Assembly: GCA_018056045.1 (NCBI GenBank)
Contig: JAGPGI010000220.1
Location: 1 to 5,310 of the forward strand
DNA: 5,310 nt
From: Paracoccus sp. (in: a-proteobacteria)
GTDB lineage: Bacteria; Pseudomonadota; Alphaproteobacteria; Rhodobacterales; Rhodobacteraceae
Direction of reading: 5' to 3'
The notes under the pieces are model-generated. The model ran no database searches. It was not told the DNA's origin and saw only the letters and a list, made by a program, of their open reading frames with translations. The translations under genes were made by a program, and so were the position numbers. Below, piece by piece: positions 1 to 5,310 of the stretch; positions within the stretch are counted from its first letter, which is position 1; every line of letters starts with the position of its first letter.

Positions 1-272
1 CTGGCTGGTCACGGAACGCATGGGCTGTAATGCGCCGCGATGCCCGCCGCCACCGCTCGCCCAATGCGGGCTGGCCCGAGGCCGCGATGGCCGGCGCGCT
101 GGGGGTGCGGCTCTCGGGGCCGCGCAGCTATGCGGGCGTGGAAACGCCCGAGCCCTGGCTGAATGAGGGCGCCCGAGATCCGGGCGCGAGCGATCTCATG
201 CGCGGGCTTGCGCTCTATCGCCGGGCGATGGTGCTGCTGGGGCTGGGCCTTGTTGCGTTGCTGGCGCTTTAG
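1..272 (+). CDS. cobD: Adenosylcobinamide-phosphate synthase (CobD/CbiB family), C-terminal part
   Basis: This gene enters from the left edge; the first complete codon is at position 3 and the stop is TAG at 270-272, leaving 89 residues. The family consists of polytopic inner-membrane proteins that join an aminopropanol (phosphate) arm to adenosylcobyric acid in late cobalamin synthesis. The visible tail carries the family's conserved C-terminal block: a basic run (MRRDARRH) followed by [20 protein letters not shown] and GPRSYAG. The protein ends in a hydrophobic segment ([14 protein letters not shown]), fitting a last membrane helix, so the C-terminus looks intact. The stop overlaps the hemC stop on the other strand by four bases, leaving no room for an intergenic terminator. 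The neighbour hemC makes the precursor of the corrin ring, so the link is metabolic as well as positional. Family assignment is secure; the N-terminal part lies outside the window. Confidence 0.92.
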   Translation, partial: GWSRNAWAVMRRDARRHRSPNAGWPEAAMAGALGVRLSGPRSYAGVETPEPWLNEGARDPGASDLMRGLALYRRAMVLLGLGLVALLAL

Positions 273-1210
273 CCCCAGTCAAAGAAATCCGCCGGCGCCC
301 GGCCGCGCAGCTCATTGGCCAGATCGGTGCCCATGGCCGCGCCGTCACGGGCCGCGCCCATGCGTTCGCCGGCGATTACCTCGCTGCCATCGGGGCGCAG
401 GATCTCGCCCCGCAGATGCAGCCGGTCGCCGTCAAGCTCGGCCAGCCCGGCGATGGGTGTCTGGCACGAGCCATCCAGCCGCTTGAGAAAGGCGCGCTCG
501 GCCGCCATGCGCAGCGCGCTGTCACGATTGGCAATCGCGGCCAGCATCGCACCGATGCGCGCATCATCGGCGCGCCGCTCGACCCCGATGCAGCCCTGAG
601 CCACGGCAGGCAGCATCTCATCGGCTTCGACCGCGCCCTGCGCCACATGCTGCATGCCCAGCCGCGACAGCCCGGCCATGGCCAGAAAAGTCGCGACCGC
701 AACGCCATCTTCCAGCTTTTTCAAGCGCGTCTGCACGTTTCCGCGAAACTCGACCAGTTGCAGGTCGGGCCGGCGCTGCGCCAGTTGCGCCCGCCGGCGC
801 AGGCTGGACGAGCCGACAACCGCGCCCTGCGGCAATTCCGAGATGCTGCCGAAATGCGGGCTGACAAAGGCGTCACGCACATCCTCGCGCGGCAGATAGC
901 AGTCGATCACCAACCCCTCGGGCTGGATGGTCGGCATGTCCTTCATCGAATGGACAGCGATGTCGATCTCGCCCGCGCTCAGCGCATCCTCGATCTCGCG
1001 GGTGAACAGGCCCTTGCCGCCGATCTCTTTCAGCGGGCGGTCCAGCACACGGTCGCCGGTGGTCTTGATGACCACGATCTCGAATGCATCCTCGGGCAGG
1101 CCATGCGCGGCCATCAGCCGCGCGCGGGTCTCATGCGCCTGCGCCAGCGCCAAGGCCGAGCCGCGCGTGCCGATGCGAAGGGGGTTCTGGGGGTCGGGCA
1201 TCTGGGTCAT
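269..1210 (-). CDS. hemC: Hydroxymethylbilane synthase (porphobilinogen deaminase)
   Basis: The 313-residue product matches the usual bacterial length of about 300-320. The enzyme polymerises four porphobilinogens into hydroxymethylbilane in the cytosol, upstream of haem, bacteriochlorophyll and cobalamin. Visible signatures, in order: [14 protein letters not shown] (12-25); KTTGDR (49-54); [11 protein letters not shown] (64-74); VHSMKDMP (86-93), where Asp91 corresponds to the catalytic Asp84 of the E. coli enzyme; [11 protein letters not shown] (133-143) and [12 protein letters not shown] (155-166), arginine-rich substrate and cofactor binding loops; and DGSCQTP (246-252), where Cys249 is the attachment site of the dipyrromethane cofactor. 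All key residues are present. The start is well constrained: an in-frame TAA lies at 1222-1220, so only the ATG at 1210 or the Met4 codon at 1201 can serve. Neither has a visible Shine-Dalgarno sequence, so the message may be leaderless. It is divergent from hemE and convergent, with a 4-base overlap, with cobD. Confidence 0.97.
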   Translation of the reverse strand: MTQMPDPQNPLRIGTRGSALALAQAHETRARLMAAHGLPEDAFEIVVIKTTGDRVLDRPLKEIGGKGLFTREIEDALSAGEIDIAVHSMKDMPTIQPEGLVIDCYLPREDVRDAFVSPHFGSISELPQGAVVGSSSLRRRAQLAQRRPDLQLVEFRGNVQTRLKKLEDGVAVATFLAMAGLSRLGMQHVAQGAVEADEMLPAVAQGCIGVERRADDARIGAMLAAIANRDSALRMAAERAFLKRLDGSCQTPIAGLAELDGDRLHLRGEILRPDGSEVIAGERMGAARDGAAMGTDLANELRGRAPADFFDWG

Positions 1211-1285
1211 GCGATGGACTTAGCGTCCGCCCTTGGCCTTGACAACGGGAAGATGCGCGCCATGAAGGGCGCCAAGAGGTGAGAC
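1211..1285. promoter_or_regulatory. Divergent hemC/hemE control region with overlapping -35 elements
   Basis: This 75-base spacer holds TTGACA at 1239-1244, a perfect sigma-70-type -35 box reading toward hemE. A poor -10 follows: CATGAA at 1261-1266 with 16-base spacing, or ATGAAG with 17. On the other strand the same bases give TTGTCA (1245-1240), followed after 17 bases by TAAGTC (1222-1217), a weak -10 candidate toward hemC. The core TTGACAA reads TTGTCAA in reverse, so the two candidate promoters are back-to-back on nearly the same -35 bases. Start points estimated from the -10 positions would be near 1273 for hemE (a very short leader) and near 1210 for hemC, the first base of its ATG. 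The -35 element is clear; the -10 calls are weak and the start points are inferred. Confidence 0.5.
1275..1283 (+). promoter_or_regulatory. hemE ribosome binding site
   Basis: AGAGGTGAG contains a strong GAGG core (1276-1279) six bases before the ATG at 1286. This supports that start. It contrasts with hemC, which lacks such a site. Confidence 0.8.
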
Positions 1286-2314
1286 ATGTCACAAAAACCG
1301 ATCCTGCGCGCCCTTTCGGGCGAGCGCCTGCCCGTTCCGCCCGTGTGGATGATGCGCCAGGCGGGGCGTTACCTGCCCGAATACCGCGCGACCCGCGCCC
1401 AGGCCGGCGACTTTTTGTCGCTGTGCTATACGCCCGATCTGGCGGCCGAGGTGACGCTGCAACCGATCCGCCGCTTCGGCTTTGACGCGGCGATTCTGTT
1501 TGCAGACATCCTTCTGGTGCCGCAGGCGCTGGGGGCAGACCTGTGGTTCGTGACCGGCGAAGGCCCACGGCTGTCGACCATCACCGATGCAGCCGGTGTC
1601 GCGGCGCTGAAACCCGTGGACGCGATCCACGAGGTGCTGAACCCGGTCTATGAAACTGTCCGCATCCTTGCGCGCGAACTTCCGCCCGAGGTCACGCTGA
1701 TCGGTTTCGCAGGCGCGCCCTGGACGGTCGCGACCTATATGATCGCCGGTCGCGGCACCCCTGACCAAGGCCCGGCCCATGCGATGAAGGCCGCCGACCG
1801 CGTGGCCTTCTCCGCCCTGATCGAACGCATTACTGAGGCGACCATCGAATATCTCTCGGCCCAGATCGAGGCGGGGGCCGAGGTCGTCAAGCTGTTCGAC
1901 AGCTGGGCCGGCTCACTGAAAGGCGCCGATTTCGACGATTTTGCGCTGGAACCCGCGCGCCGCATCATCGCCGCGATCAAGGCCCGCCATCCCGGCATCC
2001 CCGTCATCGCCTTCCCGCGCGAGGCCGGCCCCCGCTATGCCGGCTTTGCCCGCGCCACCGGCGCCGATTGCGTGGCGCTGGACAACTCCGTCAGCGCCGA
2101 CTGGGCAGCAACCGAGGTGCAAAAGGACGGCTGCGTGCAGGGCAATCTGGACCCGCGCCTGCTTGTCGCCGGCGGCGAGGCACTGACTGCGGAAACCCGC
2201 CGCATCGTGCAGGCCTTCTCCAACGGGCCGCATATTTTCAACCTCGGCCATGGCATCACCCCCGAGGCCGACCCCGAAAACGTCACCCGGATGCTGGCGG
2301 CCATTCGCGGTTAA
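1286..2314 (+). CDS. hemE: Uroporphyrinogen decarboxylase
   Basis: The 342-residue product has the normal family length. It decarboxylates the four acetate side chains of uroporphyrinogen III to give coproporphyrinogen III, committing the pathway to haem and bacteriochlorophyll rather than to sirohaem and cobalamin. It is a soluble (beta/alpha)8-barrel enzyme. Visible signatures: [16 protein letters not shown] (19-34), the N-terminal family signature with substrate-binding Arg24 and Arg28; [14 protein letters not shown] (70-83), with Asp74 matching the essential aspartate (Asp86 in the human enzyme); [16 protein letters not shown] (140-155), the second signature, with Tyr151; KLFDSWAG, with the conserved serine; and FNLGHGI near the C-terminus, with His322. 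Nothing is missing. It has a good ribosome site and a TTGACA element upstream. The transporter gene downstream begins 12 bases after its stop, in the same reading frame, so the two are probably co-transcribed. Confidence 0.98.
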   Translation: MSQKPILRALSGERLPVPPVWMMRQAGRYLPEYRATRAQAGDFLSLCYTPDLAAEVTLQPIRRFGFDAAILFADILLVPQALGADLWFVTGEGPRLSTITDAAGVAALKPVDAIHEVLNPVYETVRILARELPPEVTLIGFAGAPWTVATYMIAGRGTPDQGPAHAMKAADRVAFSALIERITEATIEYLSAQIEAGAEVVKLFDSWAGSLKGADFDDFALEPARRIIAAIKARHPGIPVIAFPREAGPRYAGFARATGADCVALDNSVSADWAATEVQKDGCVQGNLDPRLLVAGGEALTAETRRIVQAFSNGPHIFNLGHGITPEADPENVTRMLAAIRG

Positions 2315-2318
2315 GGGG
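2313..2318 (+). promoter_or_regulatory. Ribosome binding site of the EamA gene overlapping the hemE stop
   Basis: AAGGGG begins inside the hemE TAA stop (2312-2314) and lies eight bases before the ATG at 2327. Ribosomes terminating on hemE would sit on this site, which suggests translational coupling. That is an inference from spacing only. Confidence 0.5.
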
Positions 2319-2326
2319 CGCGGCCG

Positions 2327-3244
2327 ATGGGCTGGATCCTTGCGACCCTGATCGCCGCCGCCGCCCAGACCGGCCGCAATGCCGCGCAGCGCCGGCTGAC
2401 GGCGGAACTGGGCACGATGGGGGCGACAGCGGTGCGGTTCCTTTTCGGCCTGCCCTTTGCGCTGCTGTTCCTTCTGGTGCTGTCCTGGGTCCCGCCGTCA
2501 CCCCTGCCCGACGGACCTGCGCCCGGCGCCGCCAGCTTGCCCATGCCGGACGGTGCCGCGCTCGTCTGGACGATGCTGGGCGCGGTGGCGCAGATTTCGG
2601 CGACCGCACTAATGCTGGTGACGATGAAATCGCGCGGCTTTGGCGTCACCACCGCGCTGATCAAGACCGAGCCGGTGACGCTGGCGCTGATCGGCGCGGT
2701 CCTGCTGGTCGAACCGCTTGGCCCCGCACGCATGGCCGCGATTGCCACCGCCACGCTGGGCGTGGTGATCATGTCGGGCGTCGACTGGCGGCGCGGCGGC
2801 TGGCAGGCGGCGGCGCTGGGGGTCGCGGCGGGCGCGCTTTTCGGCCTCTCCGCCATCGGCTTTCGCGGCGCCATCCTTGCCCTGCCCTTTGGCCACACCG
2901 TCACGCGCGCGGCGACCATTCTTGCCCTCAGCCTTGCGCTGCAAAGCGCGCTGATGCTGGCATGGCTGGCGTTCGCTGACCGCGCCGCACTTGCCGGCAT
3001 CGCCCGGCACTGGCGCGGCTCTCTGGGTGCGGGCGCGCTTGGCGCCTTCGCCTCGCTGTTCTGGTTCATCGGTTTCGCGCTGACGGCGGCGGCCAACGTC
3101 CGCACGCTGGCGCTGGTCGAGGTGGTGATGGCGCAGCTCGTCTCGGGCCGCATCTTCCGCGAAGGCGCAAGCCCGCGCCAGCTGGCGGGCATGGCCCTGA
3201 TCGTCCTGGGCGTCGGCGCGCTGATCGCGCTCAGTGCCCGATAA
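2327..3244 (+). CDS. EamA/DMT-family inner-membrane transporter
   Basis: The 305-residue, strongly hydrophobic protein has the length and twofold repeat of drug/metabolite transporter superfamily permeases, with about ten membrane helices expected. The first repeat ends with IKTEPVTLALIGAVLLVEPLG (112-132) and the second with LVEVVMAQLVSGRIFREGAS (263-282) followed by QLAGMALIVLGVGALIAL. These are the paired 'E-P ... G ... E' blocks typical of EamA domains. A hydrophilic Pro/Gly-rich loop at about 55-75 separates early helices. Substrate cannot be read from sequence; family members export amino acids, metabolites or drugs. The start is fixed because the same frame upstream is closed by the hemE stop, leaving ATG 2327 as the first candidate. 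It lies directly behind hemE, probably in one operon, but I see no evidence that it carries a tetrapyrrole. Its last 14 bases overlap the end of the minus-strand LysE-type gene. Confidence 0.9.
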   Translation: MGWILATLIAAAAQTGRNAAQRRLTAELGTMGATAVRFLFGLPFALLFLLVLSWVPPSPLPDGPAPGAASLPMPDGAALVWTMLGAVAQISATALMLVTMKSRGFGVTTALIKTEPVTLALIGAVLLVEPLGPARMAAIATATLGVVIMSGVDWRRGGWQAAALGVAAGALFGLSAIGFRGAILALPFGHTVTRAATILALSLALQSALMLAWLAFADRAALAGIARHWRGSLGAGALGAFASLFWFIGFALTAAANVRTLALVEVVMAQLVSGRIFREGASPRQLAGMALIVLGVGALIALSAR

Positions 3245-3824
3245 CCACCGGCGCCATCGAGACGACCAGCAACACCGCCATCACCCGGTTGAACCAGACC
3301 AGCCGCGCCGGCCGCTCCAGCAGGCCCCGCAACCCCTGCCCCATCGCCGCCCAGATCGCGACCGAGGGCAGGTTCACCAGCGTAAAGATCAAGGCCACCA
3401 TCAGCGCCCCGCCCGCCCCGGCGGAATAGGCCGAAAGCGCCCCCAACCCCATCATCCACGCCTTGGGATTGACCCACTGGAACGCGCAGGCGGCCAGAAA
3501 GCTCATCGGCCGCGCCGCCACATCGCCCTTGCCGATCGGCCCGGACGCATGGGCGATCTTCCACGCCAGCCACAGCATATAGGCCATGCTGACCCATTTC
3601 ATCGCCAATGCCAGCTGCGGCGATCCGGCAATCAGCCGGTCCACCCCCAGCCCCAGCAACGCCACCATCAGCCCGAATCCCAGCGCCACGCCCAGCATAT
3701 GCGGCAGCGTCCGGCGCAGGCCGAAATTCGCCCCCGAGGCCATCAGCATGACATTATTCGGCCCCGGCGTGACCGAGGTGACAAAGGCAAAGGCGACCAG
3801 CGCCATCAGAATTTGCTGCGACAT
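3231..3824 (-). CDS. LysE/RhtB-family amino-acid exporter
   Basis: The 197-residue product has the typical length (about 190-210) of LysE/RhtB translocators, inner-membrane proteins that export amino acids such as lysine, threonine, homoserine or leucine. The N-terminal helix contains TPGPNN (19-24), the family hallmark, followed by GANFGLRRTLPHMLGVALGF. The second hallmark, FQWVNPKAW (115-123), sits in the middle. Further hydrophobic helices fill residues 44-62, 72-92, 137-160 and 180-196. The frame stays open upstream to 3977, but the ATG at 3824 is preferred because family homology begins exactly there and upstream codons run antisense into the regulator gene. The ribosome site is weak (GGGAA about ten bases upstream). 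It is divergent from an Lrp/AsnC regulator, the usual pairing for this family. The exported amino acid is not predictable. The stop overlaps the EamA gene end by 14 bases. Confidence 0.93.
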   Translation of the reverse strand: MSQQILMALVAFAFVTSVTPGPNNVMLMASGANFGLRRTLPHMLGVALGFGLMVALLGLGVDRLIAGSPQLALAMKWVSMAYMLWLAWKIAHASGPIGKGDVAARPMSFLAACAFQWVNPKAWMMGLGALSAYSAGAGGALMVALIFTLVNLPSVAIWAAMGQGLRGLLERPARLVWFNRVMAVLLVVSMAPVVIGH

Positions 3825-3891
3825 TGCGTGTTTCCCGTTAGATGCCGCAATGTTATTGCTGAATAGACGCAATTTCAGACTATATTTGCGA
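3825..3891. promoter_or_regulatory. Divergent exporter/regulator promoter region
   Basis: This 67-base AT-rich spacer (about 42% G+C by hand count) carries overlapping promoter candidates. Toward the exporter (minus strand): CTGAAA (3878-3873), 17 bases, then TAACAT (3855-3850). Toward the regulator (plus strand): TTGCTG (3856-3861), 19 bases, then TATATT (3881-3886), a near-consensus -10 ending five bases before the ATG at 3892. The elements interlock, so polymerase on one promoter should hinder the other. The boxes are seen directly; activity is inferred. Confidence 0.5.
3847..3889. promoter_or_regulatory. Candidate operator: repeated GCAAT/ATTGC half-sites
   Basis: A perfect 13-base inverted repeat, GCAATGTTATTGC, lies at 3847-3859 (five-base arms, three-base centre). 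A second, imperfect pair is GCAAT at 3869-3873 with TTTGC at 3885-3889. The element CGCAAT recurs at 3846 and 3868, exactly 22 bases (about two helical turns) apart, and its inverse ATTGCG lies at 3823-3828 across the exporter start codon. Repeated phased half-sites suit Lrp/AsnC proteins, which bind as octamers with DNA wrapped around them. The sites cover both promoter candidates. Binding by the adjacent regulator is an inference. Confidence 0.5.
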
Positions 3892-4368
3892 ATGACAGCG
3901 CCAACACAGCAACCCGATCTTGATATCGACCCCATATCCGCGCGGATCTTGCGCATCCTCGCGCGCAATGGCCGCATCCCGAATCAACTGCTCGCGGCCG
4001 AGGTGGGCCTCTCGCCCTCGGCCTGCCTGCGCCGGGTGCAGGATCTGGAACGGCGCGGCGCCATCCAGGGCTATCGCGCCTCGATCGCGCCTGCCGCCCG
4101 CGCGGCGGGCTTCACCGCCTATGTGACCATCGGCCTGTCGCGCCACACCAACGAGGCCCAGCGCGCCTTCGAGCACGCCTGCCTTGCCGCGCCGCAGGTC
4201 CGCGAATGCCACAACATCACCGGCTCGGTCGAATATCTGCTGCGGGTCGAGGTCCGCGACCTCGAAGCCTATCGCCGCTTCCATATCGAGGTTCTGGGCG
4301 CATTCCCGCAGATCGCCACCATCACCACCCATGTGGTCATGGGCTCACCCAAGGACGACCGCGCCTGA
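3892..4368 (+). CDS. Lrp/AsnC-family transcriptional regulator
   Basis: The 158-residue product has the normal family length. An N-terminal helix-turn-helix domain spans about 11-62: DPISARILRILARNGRIPNQ, then LAAEVGLSPSACLRRVQDLERRGAIQGYRA, with the recognition helix at about 41-52. The C-terminal RAM effector and oligomerisation domain follows from about 73: GFTAYVTIGL, then VRECHNITGSVEYLLRVEVRDLEAYRRF (103-130) and a final HVVMG strand. The acidic turn usually written G-D-x-D-Y in Lrp is G-S-V-E-Y here (111-115), which may alter effector choice. ATG 3892 gives the standard length; an in-frame ATG at 3850 would place coding sequence over the promoter and operator. No Shine-Dalgarno sequence precedes 3892, and the -10 lies so close that the message may be leaderless. 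It is divergent from the LysE-type exporter, so local control by amino-acid level is likely. Whether it activates or represses is unknown. Confidence 0.92.
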   Translation: MTAPTQQPDLDIDPISARILRILARNGRIPNQLLAAEVGLSPSACLRRVQDLERRGAIQGYRASIAPAARAAGFTAYVTIGLSRHTNEAQRAFEHACLAAPQVRECHNITGSVEYLLRVEVRDLEAYRRFHIEVLGAFPQIATITTHVVMGSPKDDRA

Positions 4369-4454
4369 TTTCTTCTTCATCCAAATATCCATGCCACCCG
4401 CGCTCCGGGGCGATGGGGCTTCCCCCCTCGCGCCCGCCGGGCTAACAGGGTCGC
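4369..4454. other. Spacer between regulator and helicase genes
   Basis: This 86-base gap starts with a T/C-rich, AT-leaning stretch (about 4369-4390) and continues into GC-rich sequence with small hairpins. I find no convincing -35/-10 pair for the helicase gene and no short coding sequence. The layout (a TTCTTCATCCAAATATCC-type stretch, then a GGGG/CCCC hairpin) resembles elements I recall after many genes in Rhodobacteraceae genomes; that resemblance is from memory and unchecked. Confidence 0.4.
4410..4431 (+). terminator. Possible GC hairpin after the regulator gene
   Basis: GCGA (4410-4413) can pair with TCGC (4428-4431), and GGGG (4415-4418) with CCCC (4422-4425). The loop is CTT, and a T/CC internal bulge separates the two stems. 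It begins about 40 bases after the regulator stop. No T-run follows, so it is not a standard intrinsic terminator and might act only weakly or as an RNA 3'-end stabiliser. Confidence 0.3.
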
Positions 4455-5310
4455 ATGACCCTTCCCACCCTTTCCCCCGATCAGGCCGAAGCCTGGGACG
4501 CGCTGGCCGCCCTGCTGGAAGATGCCGGCATCGACCTGATCTCCGAGGAAATCGCCCCGCCTCAGCCCGGCAAGGGCCGCGTCATGGCGGTGATCGGCAA
4601 GGCCGGCTCGGGTAAGACGCTGCTGCTGGCAGAGCTGACCAAGGCACTTCGCACGGCAGGCGTCGACATCATCTCGGGCGATTATGAGGGCAAGCGGCGC
4701 AAGGACCGCCGCACGGTCGCGATCCTTGCCCCGACCAACAAGGCGGCTTTCGTTCTGCGCATGCGCGGCGTCCCGGCGACGACGATCCACCGCATCCTCT
4801 ATACCCCGGTCTATGACCCCGAATACGAACGCATCGCCGACTGGCTGACCGGGCTGGGCGACCGCCCGGCGGTCGATGGCCTGATGGAGGGGCTGACCGA
4901 GGCCGCGCTGGACCGCGCGAAAGCCTTTTATGACCAGCACGCCTCGATCCCCGGCGCGCTGGCGGCGGCGGGTCTGCGCGGCTCGGACTTCATCCGCGGC
5001 TGGAAGCGGCGCGAGGACGGCCTCGATATCGGCCTGATCGACGAGGCTTCGATGCTGGACGAGCGCCAGTTCGAAGACCTGCGCGAGATTTTTCCGGTGC
5101 TGATCCTGTTTGGCGACCCCGCGCAGCTGGCCCCGGTGGGCCAGTCGGGCGAGATGGTCTTTGACCGGCTGGCAGCGCCTCAGCGGCTGATCCTGAACCG
5201 CATCCACCGTCAACAGGATGACAGCCCGATCCTCGACCTGGCGCACGCGCTGGCCGACCCGGCGCTGGAATTCGACACCTTCGAGCGCATGATCCGCGAG
5301 GCGGCAAGCC
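4455..5310 (+). CDS. SF1B DNA helicase, RecD/Dda/Pif1-like, N-terminal part
   Basis: The gene runs off the right edge; 285 complete codons are visible. It encodes a superfamily 1 helicase of the RecD/Dda/Pif1 branch (5'-3' polarity in studied members). Motifs in order: a Q-like motif LSPDQAEAW (6-14); Walker A GKAGSGKT (48-55); motif Ia APTNKAA (92-98) with TTIHRIL (109-115); Walker B LIDEASML (194-201; Asp196, Glu197); motif III FGDPAQLAPVG (219-229, Gln224); and LNRIHRQ (247-253). The Ia and III blocks closely recall phage T4 Dda. The stretch between the Ia histidine (112) and Walker B (196) is 84 residues, longer than in compact members. The motif IV-VI half lies beyond the window. ATG 4455 is the first start possible, since an in-frame TAA lies at 4443-4445; AGGG at 4447-4450 is only four bases away. 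No RecB or RecC partner is visible, so it looks like a stand-alone repair or replication-associated helicase. Confidence 0.88.
   Translation, partial: MTLPTLSPDQAEAWDALAALLEDAGIDLISEEIAPPQPGKGRVMAVIGKAGSGKTLLLAELTKALRTAGVDIISGDYEGKRRKDRRTVAILAPTNKAAFVLRMRGVPATTIHRILYTPVYDPEYERIADWLTGLGDRPAVDGLMEGLTEAALDRAKAFYDQHASIPGALAAAGLRGSDFIRGWKRREDGLDIGLIDEASMLDERQFEDLREIFPVLILFGDPAQLAPVGQSGEMVFDRLAAPQRLILNRIHRQQDDSPILDLAHALADPALEFDTFERMIREAAS

Noticed and set aside
416..1282. A 288-codon open frame on the plus strand, antisense to hemC
   Set aside because: It mirrors a well-conserved enzyme gene in GC-rich DNA, where antisense frames stay open by codon bias. Its translation shows no recognisable domain and it has no ribosome site.
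2068..2979. A 303-codon plus-strand open frame bridging hemE and the EamA gene
   Set aside because: It is an out-of-frame reading of two strong genes, rich in Arg, Ala, Gly and Pro, with no domain.
3216..3230. A hairpin GCGCG-CTGAT-CGCGC near the end of the EamA gene as a terminator
   Set aside because: It is a five-pair stem inside coding sequence with no T-run. Such GC stems arise often by chance at this composition.
2311..3597. A 428-codon minus-strand open frame across the EamA gene and the end of the LysE-type gene
   Set aside because: It is low-complexity in Ala, Gly, Arg and Ser, spans two clear genes in other frames, and matches no family I know.
3850..3891. An upstream start for the regulator at ATG 3850 (and TTG 3886)
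   Set aside because: The extra 14 residues do not fit the family's usual length and would cover the palindrome and both promoters. ATG 3892 gives the standard 158 residues.
3825..3977. A 51-residue N-terminal extension of the LysE-type exporter
   Set aside because: It would cross the divergent promoter region and run antisense into the regulator. Family homology begins at the ATG at 3824.
4432..4442. The palindrome GCCCGCCGGGC ahead of the helicase start
   Set aside because: It is short, purely G/C, and expected by chance in such sequence; nothing else supports an operator or hairpin there.
4377..5246. A 289-codon minus-strand open frame opposite the helicase gene
   Set aside because: The plus strand carries the full set of helicase motifs; the antisense translation has no recognisable motif.

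Overview
The window is chromosomal DNA from a high-GC alphaproteobacterium (roughly two-thirds G+C). The Rhodobacteraceae, in the Paracoccus/Rhodobacter range, fit best. The protein sequences (for example the HemC segment around [15 protein letters not shown]), the divergent hemC/hemE pair and the dense packing all point there. The assignment is an inference from recalled family sequences, not a database result. I see no mobile element, CRISPR array, tRNA or rRNA.

Left part (1-2326), tetrapyrrole block. The C-terminal 89 residues of a CobD/CbiB-type adenosylcobinamide-phosphate synthase (late cobalamin synthesis) end in a 4-base convergent overlap with hemC (hydroxymethylbilane synthase, minus strand). 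hemC is divided by a 75-base divergent control region from hemE (uroporphyrinogen decarboxylase, plus strand). HemC acts in the trunk shared by haem, bacteriochlorophyll and cobalamin synthesis. HemE commits uroporphyrinogen III to the haem/chlorophyll branch, and CobD belongs to the B12 branch.

Middle part (2327-4368), transport block. An EamA/DMT-type membrane transporter follows hemE by 12 bases and is probably co-transcribed with it. It overlaps convergently by 14 bases with a LysE/RhtB-type amino-acid exporter on the minus strand. That exporter is divergent from an Lrp/AsnC-type regulator. Their 67-base intergenic region is AT-rich (about 42% G+C by hand count). It holds overlapping promoter-like elements and repeated GCAAT/ATTGC half-sites, the arrangement expected of a local amino-acid-sensing exporter switch.

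Right part (4369-5310). An 86-base spacer with a possible GC hairpin leads into a gene that runs off the window. It encodes the N-terminal 285 residues of an SF1B (RecD/Dda/Pif1-like) DNA helicase, with the Q motif and motifs I, Ia, II and III visible and a longer than usual stretch between motifs Ia and II.

No unprecedented system is evident; this is mostly ordinary core genome. The features most worth a second look are the two divergent control regions (back-to-back -35 boxes for hemC/hemE; repeated half-sites for the exporter and regulator), the likely leaderless starts of hemC and the regulator, the two overlapping convergent gene ends, and the stand-alone helicase with its insertion.
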